Shown here: positions 15,470 through 22,950 of the stretch, piece after piece
Position numbering within the stretch: position 1 is the first letter of the stretch
How the letters are laid out: the number at the start of each line of letters is the position of its first letter
DNA from: RGIG6904 sp024680835
GTDB taxonomy: Bacteria > Bacillota > Clostridia > Lachnospirales > Lachnospiraceae
NCBI GenBank assembly: GCA_024680835.1
Contig: JAILBP010000179.1
Location: 1 to 28,638 of the forward strand
Length of the DNA: 28,638 nucleotides
Direction of reading: 5' to 3'
Notes under the pieces: model-generated
The model's database searches: none
The model's input: only the letters and a program-made list of their open reading frames with translations
What the model was told of the DNA's origin: nothing
Translations under genes and position numbers: made by a program

Positions 15470-16552
15470 TCAGACCTCTATGACATCATACCCCGCTGCC
15501 TTTAAAAGCCTGTTGGTTATGGCGTCCGAAAGCCTGCCTCCGTCAAAGCTCTCCGAAAAGATATACTCTACACCGGCCTCATCAAATTCCCTCAAAACCG
15601 CAAAAAGATTGTGCGCTATCGTACCGTCATCTCTTTCTTCTCCCACGGTCTTCACCACGGAAAAAACACTCTCATCAAAACACTCTCTGTTCTCTGCAGA
15701 GACCATAAGTCCGACTCCTGCTCCTTCCTGCCTCTTTTGTAATGCAAGTCCGGCAATGTAACAGGCTACCGCCTCCTTTTCACCCTTTACGATGGTGAGC
15801 TTGCCCTTCGGAGCATAATGTCGGTATTTCATGCCCGGCGCTTTGGGTGCCTCACCGGAGTCCGGATCTATGATGGCCGGATCGTAATAAGCATCCGGTA
15901 ACACCGTCTTTATCATATCCAGCGTGATGTATCCCGGCCGCAGTATGGCAGGTGTGCTCTCCGTCAGATCCACTATGGTAGATTCCAGACCTATGTCCAC
16001 ATCACCGCCGTCGATGATCACATCAACTCTGCCGCTCAGATCCTCCAAAACATGCGCTGCCGTGGTAGTGGAGGGTCTTCCCGAGGTGTTTGCGCTGGGA
16101 GCAGCCACAAATCCGCCTGCTGCCCTGATCAAAGCTGCCGCCACCTTATCTGAGGGATATCTGACCGCAACCGTGGACAATCCTCCCGTTGTGGCAGTCG
16201 GCACCGTGCCATTACCCTTCAGTATCATAGTCAGTGGTCCCGGCCAGAATTTCTCTGCCAGGATATATGCCGCGTCGGGTATATCTTCAGCTATCTTTTC
16301 AATGTCTTTTATATCCGCGATATGGACTATCAGCGGATTATCCGAAGGGCGGCCTTTTGCGGCGTATATCTTCCCGGAGCTTGCGGGATTTAAGGCATCA
16401 CCCCCCAGTCCGTAAACAGTCTCTGTCGGGAAAGCGCATAATCCGCCGTCTTTTATAACCTGCCCTGCCATCTTTATGTTGTCGAGATCCGCGGTCGTAG
16501 GCTCATGCGGATCCTCTATCACTATGCATCTGGTCTGTATACCGTCCTGCAT
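15470..16552 (-). CDS. tsaC: L-threonylcarbamoyladenylate synthase (Sua5/YwlC type)
   Basis: 360-residue long-form enzyme that makes threonylcarbamoyl-AMP from threonine, bicarbonate and ATP, for the universal t6A37 tRNA modification. The YrdC domain (about 20-215) has GGLCAFPTETVYGLGGDA, the KGRPSDNPL motif, GPLTMIL, and APSANTSGRPS. A linker with APGMKYRHYAPKG leads into the C-terminal Sua5 domain (about 245-358). Full length. AGGATG lies 7 nt before the ATG. It is followed closely by the phosphatase-like gene, the same pairing as ywlC-ywlE in Bacillus. Confidence 0.95.
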   Translation of the reverse strand: MQDGIQTRCIVIEDPHEPTTADLDNIKMAGQVIKDGGLCAFPTETVYGLGGDALNPASSGKIYAAKGRPSDNPLIVHIADIKDIEKIAEDIPDAAYILAEKFWPGPLTMILKGNGTVPTATTGGLSTVAVRYPSDKVAAALIRAAGGFVAAPSANTSGRPSTTTAAHVLEDLSGRVDVIIDGGDVDIGLESTIVDLTESTPAILRPGYITLDMIKTVLPDAYYDPAIIDPDSGEAPKAPGMKYRHYAPKGKLTIVKGEKEAVACYIAGLALQKRQEGAGVGLMVSAENRECFDESVFSVVKTVGEERDDGTIAHNLFAVLREFDEAGVEYIFSESFDGGRLSDAITNRLLKAAGYDVIEV

Positions 16553-16604
16553 ATTCTATCATCCTCGTTTTCCGGTATTGTTTTGTCAATGTGTTATGTC
16601 TGCA

Positions 16605-18446
16605 TTACTGTACATACCTCAAGATTATATCCCATATTCCGTCTTTCTCAAGGCCGGCTTTCCAGAAGGAAGCTCCCGCAACATCATATTTTTTCATGAC
16701 TTCCATTCGGGCAGTCACGGATGTCTCATCCTCAAACCATATCTTATAGGTACATCCTCCGTTAACGTACGAGACGTAATTCTGTCCTGCCTCCGACAGA
16801 AATTCCTTTTCCGCTCCGTTTGCGGCTGCGCGGTTTTCCGCCTCGGACATACTCACCGCCTCGCTGGAGAGATCGTAATTGACATAATCCTCTGCGGCCA
16901 CCTCTGCCGTATCGCTCTCGGCGCCTTCCTTCGGTGTTTCCTTCCATATCCTGGTGTAGAAGGGATTTCCCTGTATTATCTGTGAGGCGTCAACCCCCTC
17001 GGCGATGGTATCTTTTACCGCATTCTCGGTGAAGCTCAATGTTGCGACCGAACCTTCATCGGAACCCGACCAGTGTTCGTCATATGCCATCAATACCACA
17101 TAATCGGCAAAACATGCCTGCTCCGCTCTGTCATAGTATGCGCTGAACCCGCTTGGAACAGGGTCATCCACCGACAGTATTATGCCGTTGGCGCGGCACT
17201 TGAGTCCCAGCTCTCTCACCATCTCGACAAAAGCCTCTCCAGCCTCCAGCGGTACGCTCTCTATGTCAAGATTTATGCCATCCAGATCATACTGGATAGC
17301 CTTTGCCAGAATGTTATTGACCAGATTCTGGCGGCAGGATGTGTGAGTCAGTATATATGCAGTATCGATCTCCGCGTTTTCCAGATTGCTGAACAGTCCC
17401 CAGACCTGAACACCCTGTCCGTGGCAGAAGGTGACATAGGACTTATCTGCAATGTCACTCAGATTCCCCTCGTTGTCCGTAATGTGGAACCATGTGGGCG
17501 ATATGACATTTGCGCATTTAGCATCGGCGAGGACCGAAGACACCTTGTCATTGGCCTGCTTTACGGATGTCTGATGCCATACCATGCATACCTTGTCACG
17601 CAAAAGATTATGGTCCAGCGAACGCTTCTTAGGCGTGTAAGTCCTGTTCTTTACTATATCCTCACCAACGTATTTATTCTGGACATAGCCTCTGACACCT
17701 CTGTCATCCTGAACCGTGGTAAACTGTTCTCCTTTTTCAACAAGATAGAGCTCTGTGCCCTCCGGAAGATCCCCCAGTATGGCCGACTTGATGCTGGCTT
17801 CGTATCTGAGTTTTGTATCCTTGTCTATGGTAATATACGGTGTTTCACCCCACTCGGTCCAAAAGAACACACTGCCGATGCCTTCCGTGTCCACTTCGTA
17901 ATCTATGCCGCAGACTTCATCCGCAAATTCAAGCGCAACGTACACAACGCCATCCTTTTGTTTGACGATCACATACCCCGTGTCGTTAAGCGATTTACCA
18001 AGATAGTATTTCTTTTCTCCGGAGGGCACATTGTACAGATCCGATTTCTCCACGCTCGCGTACAACAAAACGTTCTCAGCGGATTCCCAGTAAAACCTGT
18101 CGTCAAAAACACTCTCCAGCACCTGAAGTTCAAGGTATTTTGTGCCGTCAAAATCGTAAACCCTGAAATCCGCGGGCTCCATATTCAAAAATGCAGGATA
18201 TGTGCCCGGGGCAACGTCGGAAAAATAATCTGTAATACTCATCGTCTCCTTGGAAGGTGTCGCATCTTCTATCTTTTTGCCTATGATGACTATCAATATG
18301 ATGATCACAACCAGCACCGCCGCTGCTATGATCGGCGCAAATCTTTTGGGTGAAGCGGGCATAGATCGTCTTTCAGCCTTCTTCGCCTCTTCTCCGGCAA
18401 AGTACTCCTCCAGCTCATCCAGTTCGTCCATGTTATGTTTTGCCAT
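16605..18446 (-). CDS. Membrane-anchored SH3b and GH18-domain protein, probable cell-wall hydrolase
   Basis: 613-residue protein. A short cytoplasmic acidic N-terminus is followed by one membrane helix at about 37-56, an uncharacterised extracytoplasmic region to about 205, an SH3b-like domain at about 208-262 (TKLRYEASIKSAILGDLPEGTELYLVEKG...VRGYVQNKYVG), and a GH18 barrel from about 285 to the end. The GH18 catalytic signature is intact: DLDGINLDIE with Asp389, Asp394 and the acid Glu396. The domain set resembles spore-cortex or peptidoglycan N-acetylglucosaminidases of Clostridia rather than chitinases. AGAGGA precedes the ATG. It heads an operon with tsaC 52 bp behind it and is divergent from the pseudokinase operon. 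Confidence 0.9.
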   Translation of the reverse strand: MAKHNMDELDELEEYFAGEEAKKAERRSMPASPKRFAPIIAAAVLVVIIILIVIIGKKIEDATPSKETMSITDYFSDVAPGTYPAFLNMEPADFRVYDFDGTKYLELQVLESVFDDRFYWESAENVLLYASVEKSDLYNVPSGEKKYYLGKSLNDTGYVIVKQKDGVVYVALEFADEVCGIDYEVDTEGIGSVFFWTEWGETPYITIDKDTKLRYEASIKSAILGDLPEGTELYLVEKGEQFTTVQDDRGVRGYVQNKYVGEDIVKNRTYTPKKRSLDHNLLRDKVCMVWHQTSVKQANDKVSSVLADAKCANVISPTWFHITDNEGNLSDIADKSYVTFCHGQGVQVWGLFSNLENAEIDTAYILTHTSCRQNLVNNILAKAIQYDLDGINLDIESVPLEAGEAFVEMVRELGLKCRANGIILSVDDPVPSGFSAYYDRAEQACFADYVVLMAYDEHWSGSDEGSVATLSFTENAVKDTIAEGVDASQIIQGNPFYTRIWKETPKEGAESDTAEVAAEDYVNYDLSSEAVSMSEAENRAAANGAEKEFLSEAGQNYVSYVNGGCTYKIWFEDETSVTARMEVMKKYDVAGASFWKAGLEKDGIWDIILRYVQ

Positions 18447-18483
18447 ATCTTATCCTCTCTGAATGTTTCCAGTCTCTATTGTC

Positions 18484-18508
18484 ACCGGCGATATGCCGGT
18501 CGTTTTTT
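18484..18508 (+). other. GC-rich hairpin with T6 tail between divergent operons
   Basis: ACCGGC, 5-nt loop, GCCGGT, then two bases and six T residues on the plus strand. In plus orientation it has the form of a terminator but no plus-strand gene lies before it. In minus orientation it falls in the GH18 leader about 15 nt after the predicted start of transcription. It shares TATGCCGG...TTTTTACATACA with the terminator at 21765-21798. Confidence 0.5.
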
Positions 18509-18521
18509 ACATACAGAATTT

Positions 18522-18550
18522 ATTTTACCATTCTGCACGGTCGGGGTCAA
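18522..18550 (-). promoter_or_regulatory. Putative sigma-A promoter of the GH18-tsaC operon
   Basis: On the minus strand TTGACC (18550-18545), exactly 17 bp, TAAAAT (18527-18522): one mismatch from consensus in each box. Predicted leader of about 70 nt before the ATG at 18446. Confidence 0.7.
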
Positions 18551-18566
18551 AAGATATTTTTCCGGG

Positions 18567-18580
18567 CTGTGAATAGTGAC
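18567..18580 (-). repeat. Intergenic repeat copy between two divergent promoters
   Basis: CTGTGAATAGTGAC on the plus strand, that is GTCACTATTCACAG on the minus strand, one base from the GTTACTATTCACAG repeat. It lies between the -35 boxes of the two divergent promoters. Confidence 0.6.
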
Positions 18581-18602
18581 GATAAAAAAATAAATTTTCC
18601 TC

Positions 18603-18631
18603 TTGCAAAAGTTTTTGAAACGTGTTATAAG
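18603..18631 (+). promoter_or_regulatory. Putative sigma-A promoter of the pseudokinase/TadZ-like operon
   Basis: TTGCAA (18603-18608), a 17-bp spacer and TATAAG (18626-18631). Start of transcription near 18638, giving a ~60-nt leader. Confidence 0.6.
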
Positions 18632-18643
18632 TCTTTTTACATG

Positions 18644-18697
18644 AGGTGTCTGTCACCGGTCTTTCGGAAAGGTCAAGCCGAAGGTAGGTGATAGTCA
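18644..18697 (+). promoter_or_regulatory. Leader RNA able to hide or expose the Shine-Dalgarno
   Basis: CACC (18654-18657) can pair with GGTG of the Shine-Dalgarno (18687-18690) as the outer stem of a hairpin whose inner stem is CTTTCGG / CCGAAGG (18661-18667 / 18678-18684). It can instead pair with an upstream GGTG (18645-18648). The segment AGGTGnnnGTCA occurs twice, at 18644 and at 18686. The two folds are mutually exclusive. No ligand-binding core of a known riboswitch was recognised. Confidence 0.4.
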
Positions 18698-19941
18698 TGA
18701 AAGATCAAATATTGTTTGGCACCTATCGCATATGCGGATCAATGGGAAATGGTCCGTCATCATGTGTATATCTTGTCAGACACATCATGCTGAAACAGTT
18801 CCGTGCGATCAAATGCACACCAAAGTCGATCTCAGGATCAGACCCATCGGTTTTTCAGCAATCCCATGAACCTTTAATACTCGAGTCAGTGAGGCATGCG
18901 TGTATACCCGTGCTGTATGATTACTGCGAAGATGCAGACTATTGCTATCTCGTGGAGGAATACATACCCGGAGATACTCTGGATGACTATCTTAGAGAAC
19001 ACAAAAAGATGTCATATCTTTTGTTCTGCAGGATGGCATCAGCGCTTGCCGACACCGCCCTGTGCCTTTATGCATCCGAATACCACTATATCTATACCGA
19101 GTGGAAACCGGAACACATCAGGATAATGGGCGATTCCATCCATCTGCTCGATTACAGCGGCGGGAGCTGTACAACCGGACAAAAGAGAGGAAACGCCGAA
19201 AGCAAACCATGTCAAAAAAGACCGGACGTCAAGGGATTAGCGAAGCTTCTTCTCTTTGCGGAGCCATATGTCGACCGGTGCAAAAGCGAGATCAAAAGCC
19301 TTCTTAAACTATGCGCAGAAGAATCGGGCGAAAACGGTATCACGATGGAGCAGTTAAAAAACTACTTTGATCGTGAAATTGATAGTTTTAAGGCCGCGAC
19401 AGATACGCAAACAGACACCTCCTGTAAAAAAACAGCAGTGCTTGGCGCAACAAACAGCGTCGGAGTCACACACTTTGCCATCTCTCTGAGTGTATACCTG
19501 AGATTCCGCGGCATTGATGCCGTATACGCAGGGAAGCCCTATATACTGGAGCAAATAGCCGAATACCATCCTCACTCCGTGAAAACAGGGGACACCGTGA
19601 TAAGCGGAGGTTTCAGGGGCGTGGTTTTTGAAACCGATACCCACGATCCGATCACCATAGAAGATATGGGCGTATTTACAGACTGGAGCATAGGATTGGA
19701 AAACTGTGACGATGTTTTTGTAATACTGGGATCAAATCCGTGGGAGGTCACCGAAAGTCTGCGCACTTTTGAACGGCTCCGATACAAAGACGGTATTCAC
19801 TTTCTGGTGAGCTACGGGAACGCGCGCATGGCAAGATGGTATACAGGGAAACTGCACAGGAGCGTAGGATGTTTTCCCCTTGATGCGGATCCCTTTTCCT
19901 GTGACGAAAAAAAGACAAAATTCTTCGAAGCACTGCTGTAA
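18697..19941 (+). CDS. Kinase-like domain fused to a degenerate MinD/TadZ-like P-loop domain
   Basis: 414-residue soluble protein. Residues 8-156 follow a Ser/Thr kinase N-lobe and core: YRICGSMGNGPSSCVYLVRH glycine loop, RAIK with Lys39, and LVEEYIPGDTLDDYL hinge. The catalytic loop, however, reads YTEWKPEHI (133-141) where HRDxKPENI is expected, and DFG is DYS (152-154), so Asp is Glu and Asn is His. It is probably a pseudokinase. After a variable linker, GATNSVGVTHFAISLSVYLRFRG (from 250) looks like a MinD/CpaE-type Walker A lacking its lysines. The next gene has the related GLSRGAGTTHMAVS. I start at the ATG at 18697 (AGGTG 6 nt upstream); GTG at 18688 is in the Shine-Dalgarno itself. First of three genes before a terminator. 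Confidence 0.72.
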   Translation: MKDQILFGTYRICGSMGNGPSSCVYLVRHIMLKQFRAIKCTPKSISGSDPSVFQQSHEPLILESVRHACIPVLYDYCEDADYCYLVEEYIPGDTLDDYLREHKKMSYLLFCRMASALADTALCLYASEYHYIYTEWKPEHIRIMGDSIHLLDYSGGSCTTGQKRGNAESKPCQKRPDVKGLAKLLLFAEPYVDRCKSEIKSLLKLCAEESGENGITMEQLKNYFDREIDSFKAATDTQTDTSCKKTAVLGATNSVGVTHFAISLSVYLRFRGIDAVYAGKPYILEQIAEYHPHSVKTGDTVISGGFRGVVFETDTHDPITIEDMGVFTDWSIGLENCDDVFVILGSNPWEVTESLRTFERLRYKDGIHFLVSYGNARMARWYTGKLHRSVGCFPLDADPFSCDEKKTKFFEALL

Positions 19942-19966
19942 AACACAGATCGAAAGGAGGTGAAAT

Positions 19967-20539
19967 ATGTTTGCAGGAAGAAAGCAGGAGAAGATTCATT
20001 TTGGATTTATGGGACTTTCCCGCGGAGCCGGCACCACACACATGGCCGTCTCCACAGCCGCCTATTGCAGCAGCTACCGCGGTATGAAAACGGCTTTTAT
20101 CGAACTGTCGGGACACAACGATATAGAAAGCCTGCGGGAATATGAGGCGAGCACCCCATTTAACATCTACGGAGTGGATTATTATCCTTGTGTAAATGGT
20201 GACACGATCTACGAAATACTGAATTCCGATTATGATTGCACTGTTATGGATCTTGGTTCCGTCCCGGAAAAAAAGACCAGGGAGTTTGCTATCTGCGACA
20301 GAAAGATATTACTGGGGATATTCAGTCCCTGGAACGAGAAGAAACTCTTTCTGTCATTAGACGAAATATTATCAGATAAAAAAATAAATTATCGTGTCTC
20401 CGGACTGATTGGGGGATCAGACAGCATCAAAAGGGATGTAAGCCGTAAATACAATATTCCCGTTCGCTCTCTTCCTTTTATCCCGGACGCATTTAATATC
20501 AGATCCGCGGACAGGGCTTTTTTTAACGAAATCATATAA
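19967..20539 (+). CDS. Degenerate MinD/TadZ-like protein
   Basis: 190-residue soluble protein. The opening IHFGFMGLSRGAGTTHMAVSTAAYCSSYRGMKTAFIEL has the strand-loop-helix layout of MinD/CpaE/TadZ ATPases, but the deviant Walker A (KGGxGKT) reads SRGAGTTH (18-25), with neither lysine. A later YDCTVMDLGS is the Walker-B-like strand, and VSGLIGG the following strand. Probably a structural or regulatory relative of the pilus-locus TadZ proteins rather than an efficient ATPase. Strong AAAGGAGGTG ribosome site before the ATG; 25 bp after the kinase-like fusion, whose C-terminal half appears paralogous. Confidence 0.72.
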   Translation: MFAGRKQEKIHFGFMGLSRGAGTTHMAVSTAAYCSSYRGMKTAFIELSGHNDIESLREYEASTPFNIYGVDYYPCVNGDTIYEILNSDYDCTVMDLGSVPEKKTREFAICDRKILLGIFSPWNEKKLFLSLDEILSDKKINYRVSGLIGGSDSIKRDVSRKYNIPVRSLPFIPDAFNIRSADRAFFNEII

Positions 20540-20668
20540 TGTCGAAGATCAAATATGCAAAAGATCATCTTTCCGTAACATTACCCCTTTCCCTGACGGA
20601 TCAAATAAGTGCGATTACTACTATAACTACAGAATGGCATAAAACGCTTCATTGGACACAGGTTTTTT

Positions 20669-21622
20669 ATGCCGGAGGAGGGCAGAATTATTTTTATCAG
20701 ACACAGAACAAAAATGATGATACGATGCGCTATAGCCGGAATGGCGGTGGCAGGGCTTCCCGCTGCCATACTGCTGGTTTTTCACGGCAGAAAAGAGGCT
20801 GATCTCAAAGCCAGGGTTCAATATTACGAGAACATGCGCTCTGACAGCTTCTACACTAACATCTACGTGTTAAACAGCAGCGTCGGCGCAGGCGAGGTTA
20901 TAGATGAAAGCATTCTGGACAAAAGAACGGTGTCTTCTTCAGACAGATTGAATGTAAGTGTCACAGAACTTTCGGATATAACGGGAATGCACGCAAAGAT
21001 CGCGCTTCCCGCAGGGAGTGTCATGACCCCCGACCTCGTCTACGACGGACCCGGCATAAGCGACGATGAGCGTATATTGGATCTGAACAATGTAGTTTTA
21101 CCCTACGGACTCAAAGAAGGGGATACGATAGATATCCGTATCTCATTTCCCAACGGCGAAGACTATGTCGTCGTAAAACACAAAACCGTGCATTCACTCA
21201 TAAAAAACGCGGAAGAGATAACGGGATTCTCGGTTAACGCCAACGAACAGGAGATCCTGCGGCTGTCTTCCGCCGGAGTGGACACGGAAATGTATGACGA
21301 TACCGCAATGTACGGAGTCACATACATGGGTGATTTTCAGCAGCCCGCTGAGGAATACTATCCCGTAAATCCCAATGTTTTCGATCTTTTGGGCTGGGAC
21401 CCCAACATAAAGAAGCTGTTTACGGTAACTGCCGAAACAGACCGGCGCAAAAAACTGGAAAAACATCTTCAGGGATATATATCGGATGTTTATCTCCCGG
21501 TTGACTCATCAGGGTCAAAAGAAACCGGATCAAAAGATCCCTCAGGCACTGACCCCGGGATAACATCCGCCGAACAGGCTGAGTACATTTTCGGATCACC
21601 TGAATTATACACTGAGGAATAG
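20669..21622 (+). CDS. CpaB-like SAF-domain membrane protein
   Basis: Up to 317 residues. One membrane helix (CAIAGMAVAGLPAAILLVF, about 19-37), a short coiled stretch, then a SAF domain at about 50-125: IYVLNSSVGAGEVIDESILDKRTV and MHAKIALPAGSVMTPDLVYDG match CpaB/RcpC proteins of Tad pilus systems. The C-terminal half is acidic and ends in a Ser/Gly/Thr-rich tail. The start is unclear. ATG 20669 has only a weak AGG upstream; an excellent GGAGGAGGG (20674-20682) lies inside the frame, 8 nt before an in-frame ATT (20687); ATGs at 20714/20717 are the next standard options. A 129-bp gap follows the TadZ-like gene. Last gene of the operon; no CpaF, TadB/C or pilin gene is present. Confidence 0.72.
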   Translation: MPEEGRIIFIRHRTKMMIRCAIAGMAVAGLPAAILLVFHGRKEADLKARVQYYENMRSDSFYTNIYVLNSSVGAGEVIDESILDKRTVSSSDRLNVSVTELSDITGMHAKIALPAGSVMTPDLVYDGPGISDDERILDLNNVVLPYGLKEGDTIDIRISFPNGEDYVVVKHKTVHSLIKNAEEITGFSVNANEQEILRLSSAGVDTEMYDDTAMYGVTYMGDFQQPAEEYYPVNPNVFDLLGWDPNIKKLFTVTAETDRRKKLEKHLQGYISDVYLPVDSSGSKETGSKDPSGTDPGITSAEQAEYIFGSPELYTEE

Positions 21623-21698
21623 CATTTGCGTTTACGATCATATCACGATGTGCAGATCTTTACCCAGGTTATACAGAGGAAACAAAAACAATTTTCGA

Positions 21699-21726
21699 CC
21701 GCATACCTTATGAATGGGGTATGCGG
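21699..21726 (+). other. 9-bp hairpin between the SAF gene and the terminator
   Basis: CCGCATACC, 10-nt loop, GGTATGCGG, perfect arms without a T tract. Together with AGTCA/TGACT (21733-21744) and the terminator at 21765 it makes a structured ~100-nt 3' region. The rest of 21623-21764 holds nothing recognisable. Confidence 0.55.
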
Positions 21727-21764
21727 CCGGACAGTCAACTGACTAGGAAATCAGATCGACCGAC

Positions 21765-21798
21765 ATGCCGGCACAGAGTTTTCTATGCCGGCATTTTT
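21765..21798 (+). terminator. Rho-independent terminator of the TadZ-like/SAF operon
   Basis: Perfect 9-bp stem ATGCCGGCA / TGCCGGCAT around a 12-nt loop, followed by T residues. It is the only strong plus-strand terminator between the SAF gene and mecA. Confidence 0.85.
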
Positions 21799-21817
21799 AC
21801 ATACATTCCACACCCAC

Positions 21818-21846
21818 TTGACGGATTTGAAAAATCACTATATCAT
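21818..21846 (+). promoter_or_regulatory. Putative sigma-A promoter of mecA
   Basis: TTGACG (21818-21823), 17 bp, TATCAT (21841-21846), starting 20 bp after the upstream terminator. Predicted leader of about 65 nt. Confidence 0.65.
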
Positions 21847-21916
21847 AGGACATACAAAAGAACCAACGCAGTGATCACTGCATCAGAAAAAACCAAGGGA
21901 AAGGCAGGTGACAGCC

Positions 21917-22624
21917 ATGTATGTTGAGATGATTGAAAAAAACGCCCTAAGGGCAACCTTCACCCAGAGTGAACTTTCCTCACGGCGCATAACCTTAAAC
22001 GACCTGTATTACGGCTCGCCAAAAATGCGCTCCCTCATATCCGAGGCTGTCGGGTTTGCCCGCAAATCACTGCGGTTCGAAACACCCGATATGCCACTCA
22101 TAGCCGAGGCTGTACCCATGTCCGATTTTTCTCTGGAGCTTTATCTGACCTGGACCCAGGATCCGGAAGCGTTTGACAGCCGTTTCTCCGAATTCACCGT
22201 GGATGACTCGGATGTCCCTGATCTCTCGGACGAGCTTGCGGACTACATCTTAAATCTTCTGAAAAATCTGGAGGAATATGTTGCAACACAGGGAAGCTCA
22301 GATGAGAACACCGGCATGACCAGGCTCTTTGCCACAAAAAACCTTGCCCGTATATCAGCCCTTGCAATCGCCGTGGCACCGATATTTTACGGGAACAGCA
22401 GCGTATACCTTGACACAGCCCGCAACACCTATTACATTCTGCTGTATTCCGGCGGATCGACCGCTGAAGACTTCAATAAGATCTGCAACATAGCATGTGA
22501 ATATGTGGATTCGCAGATATACACACCTTCGGAGGAAAGCTTTATCAAGGAACATTTCAAGCCGGTACGTGTGGATGACGCCCTTTCCTTCTTCGAAGAG
22601 ATGAGCGGCGTGCAACAGAATTAA
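21917..22624 (+). CDS. mecA: MecA family adaptor protein
   Basis: 235-residue adaptor that, in Firmicutes, brings substrates such as ComK to the ClpC AAA+ unfoldase. The N-terminal substrate-binding domain (MYVEMIEKNALRATFTQSELSSRRITLNDLYYGSPKMRSLISEAV) and the C-terminal ClpC-binding domain, with its RISALAIAVAPIFYGNSSVYLD and YYILLYSG strands, are both present, joined by an acidic linker. The ATG at 21917 is chosen because AGGTG lies 6 nt upstream; the GTG at 21908 is part of that site. It has its own promoter and is not part of the SAF operon. Confidence 0.88.
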   Translation: MYVEMIEKNALRATFTQSELSSRRITLNDLYYGSPKMRSLISEAVGFARKSLRFETPDMPLIAEAVPMSDFSLELYLTWTQDPEAFDSRFSEFTVDDSDVPDLSDELADYILNLLKNLEEYVATQGSSDENTGMTRLFATKNLARISALAIAVAPIFYGNSSVYLDTARNTYYILLYSGGSTAEDFNKICNIACEYVDSQIYTPSEESFIKEHFKPVRVDDALSFFEEMSGVQQN

Positions 22625-22666
22625 CACCTTGTGCTTGATTTTGTACACGGATTTTAATACTTTAAC

Positions 22667-22696
22667 TTGATTATTTCGCAGTCTTTAAGGTATTAT
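22667..22696 (+). promoter_or_regulatory. Putative sigma-A promoter of the ferredoxin gene
   Basis: TTGATT (22667-22672), 18-bp spacer, TATTAT (22691-22696). Leader of about 55 nt with an AAAGGAGG ribosome site. Confidence 0.55.
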
Positions 22697-22756
22697 ATGA
22701 GTACAAACAAAACGTATATCGTTTGACAAAGGTTTTTTCAAAAGGAGGATTTCATT

Positions 22757-22927
22757 ATGGCACACGTTATAAGCGATGCATGTGTTATGTGCGGAACATG
22801 TGAGGGTGCATGCCCGGTAGGCGCTATCTCAGCAGGCGATTCACAGTATGAGATCAATGCAGATGTTTGTGTTGATTGCGGTACATGTGCAGCTGAGTGC
22901 CCGACAGGCGCTATCTCACCGCAGTAA
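22757..22927 (+). CDS. Small 2[4Fe-4S] clostridial-type ferredoxin (56 aa)
   Basis: Translating from the ATG at 22757 gives MAHVISDACVMCGTCEGACP and then VGAISAGDSQYEINADVCVD, CGTCAAECPTGAISPQ and a stop. Two CxxCxxCxxxCP motifs hold eight cysteines for two [4Fe-4S] clusters, with the internal two-fold repeat of Clostridium pasteurianum ferredoxin. It serves as a low-potential electron carrier in the cytoplasm (for example with pyruvate:ferredoxin oxidoreductase, hydrogenase or Rnf). AAAGGAGG lies 8 nt upstream, and it has its own promoter and terminator, so it is a monocistronic, probably strongly expressed gene. Confidence 0.97.
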   Translation: MAHVISDACVMCGTCEGACPVGAISAGDSQYEINADVCVDCGTCAAECPTGAISPQ

Positions 22928-22950
22928 TAACCGGACAAAGACTTCAAGAC

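Noticed and set aside
17073..18353. 426-codon open frame on the plus strand
   Set aside because: Antisense to the GH18 gene, which has intact domains, a ribosome site and a promoter. The plus-strand frame has no recognisable domain or start signal.
18640..18700. c-di-GMP (GEMM) riboswitch upstream of the kinase-like gene
   Set aside because: The leader is too short (about 60 nt) and lacks the second helix and the receptor core. Only a chance similarity around AAGCC...GGTAGG.
20539..20802. 87-codon frame between the TadZ-like and SAF genes
   Set aside because: No ribosome site, overlaps the SAF gene by over 130 bp in another frame and has no protein-like pattern. Kept only as a finding about the gap.
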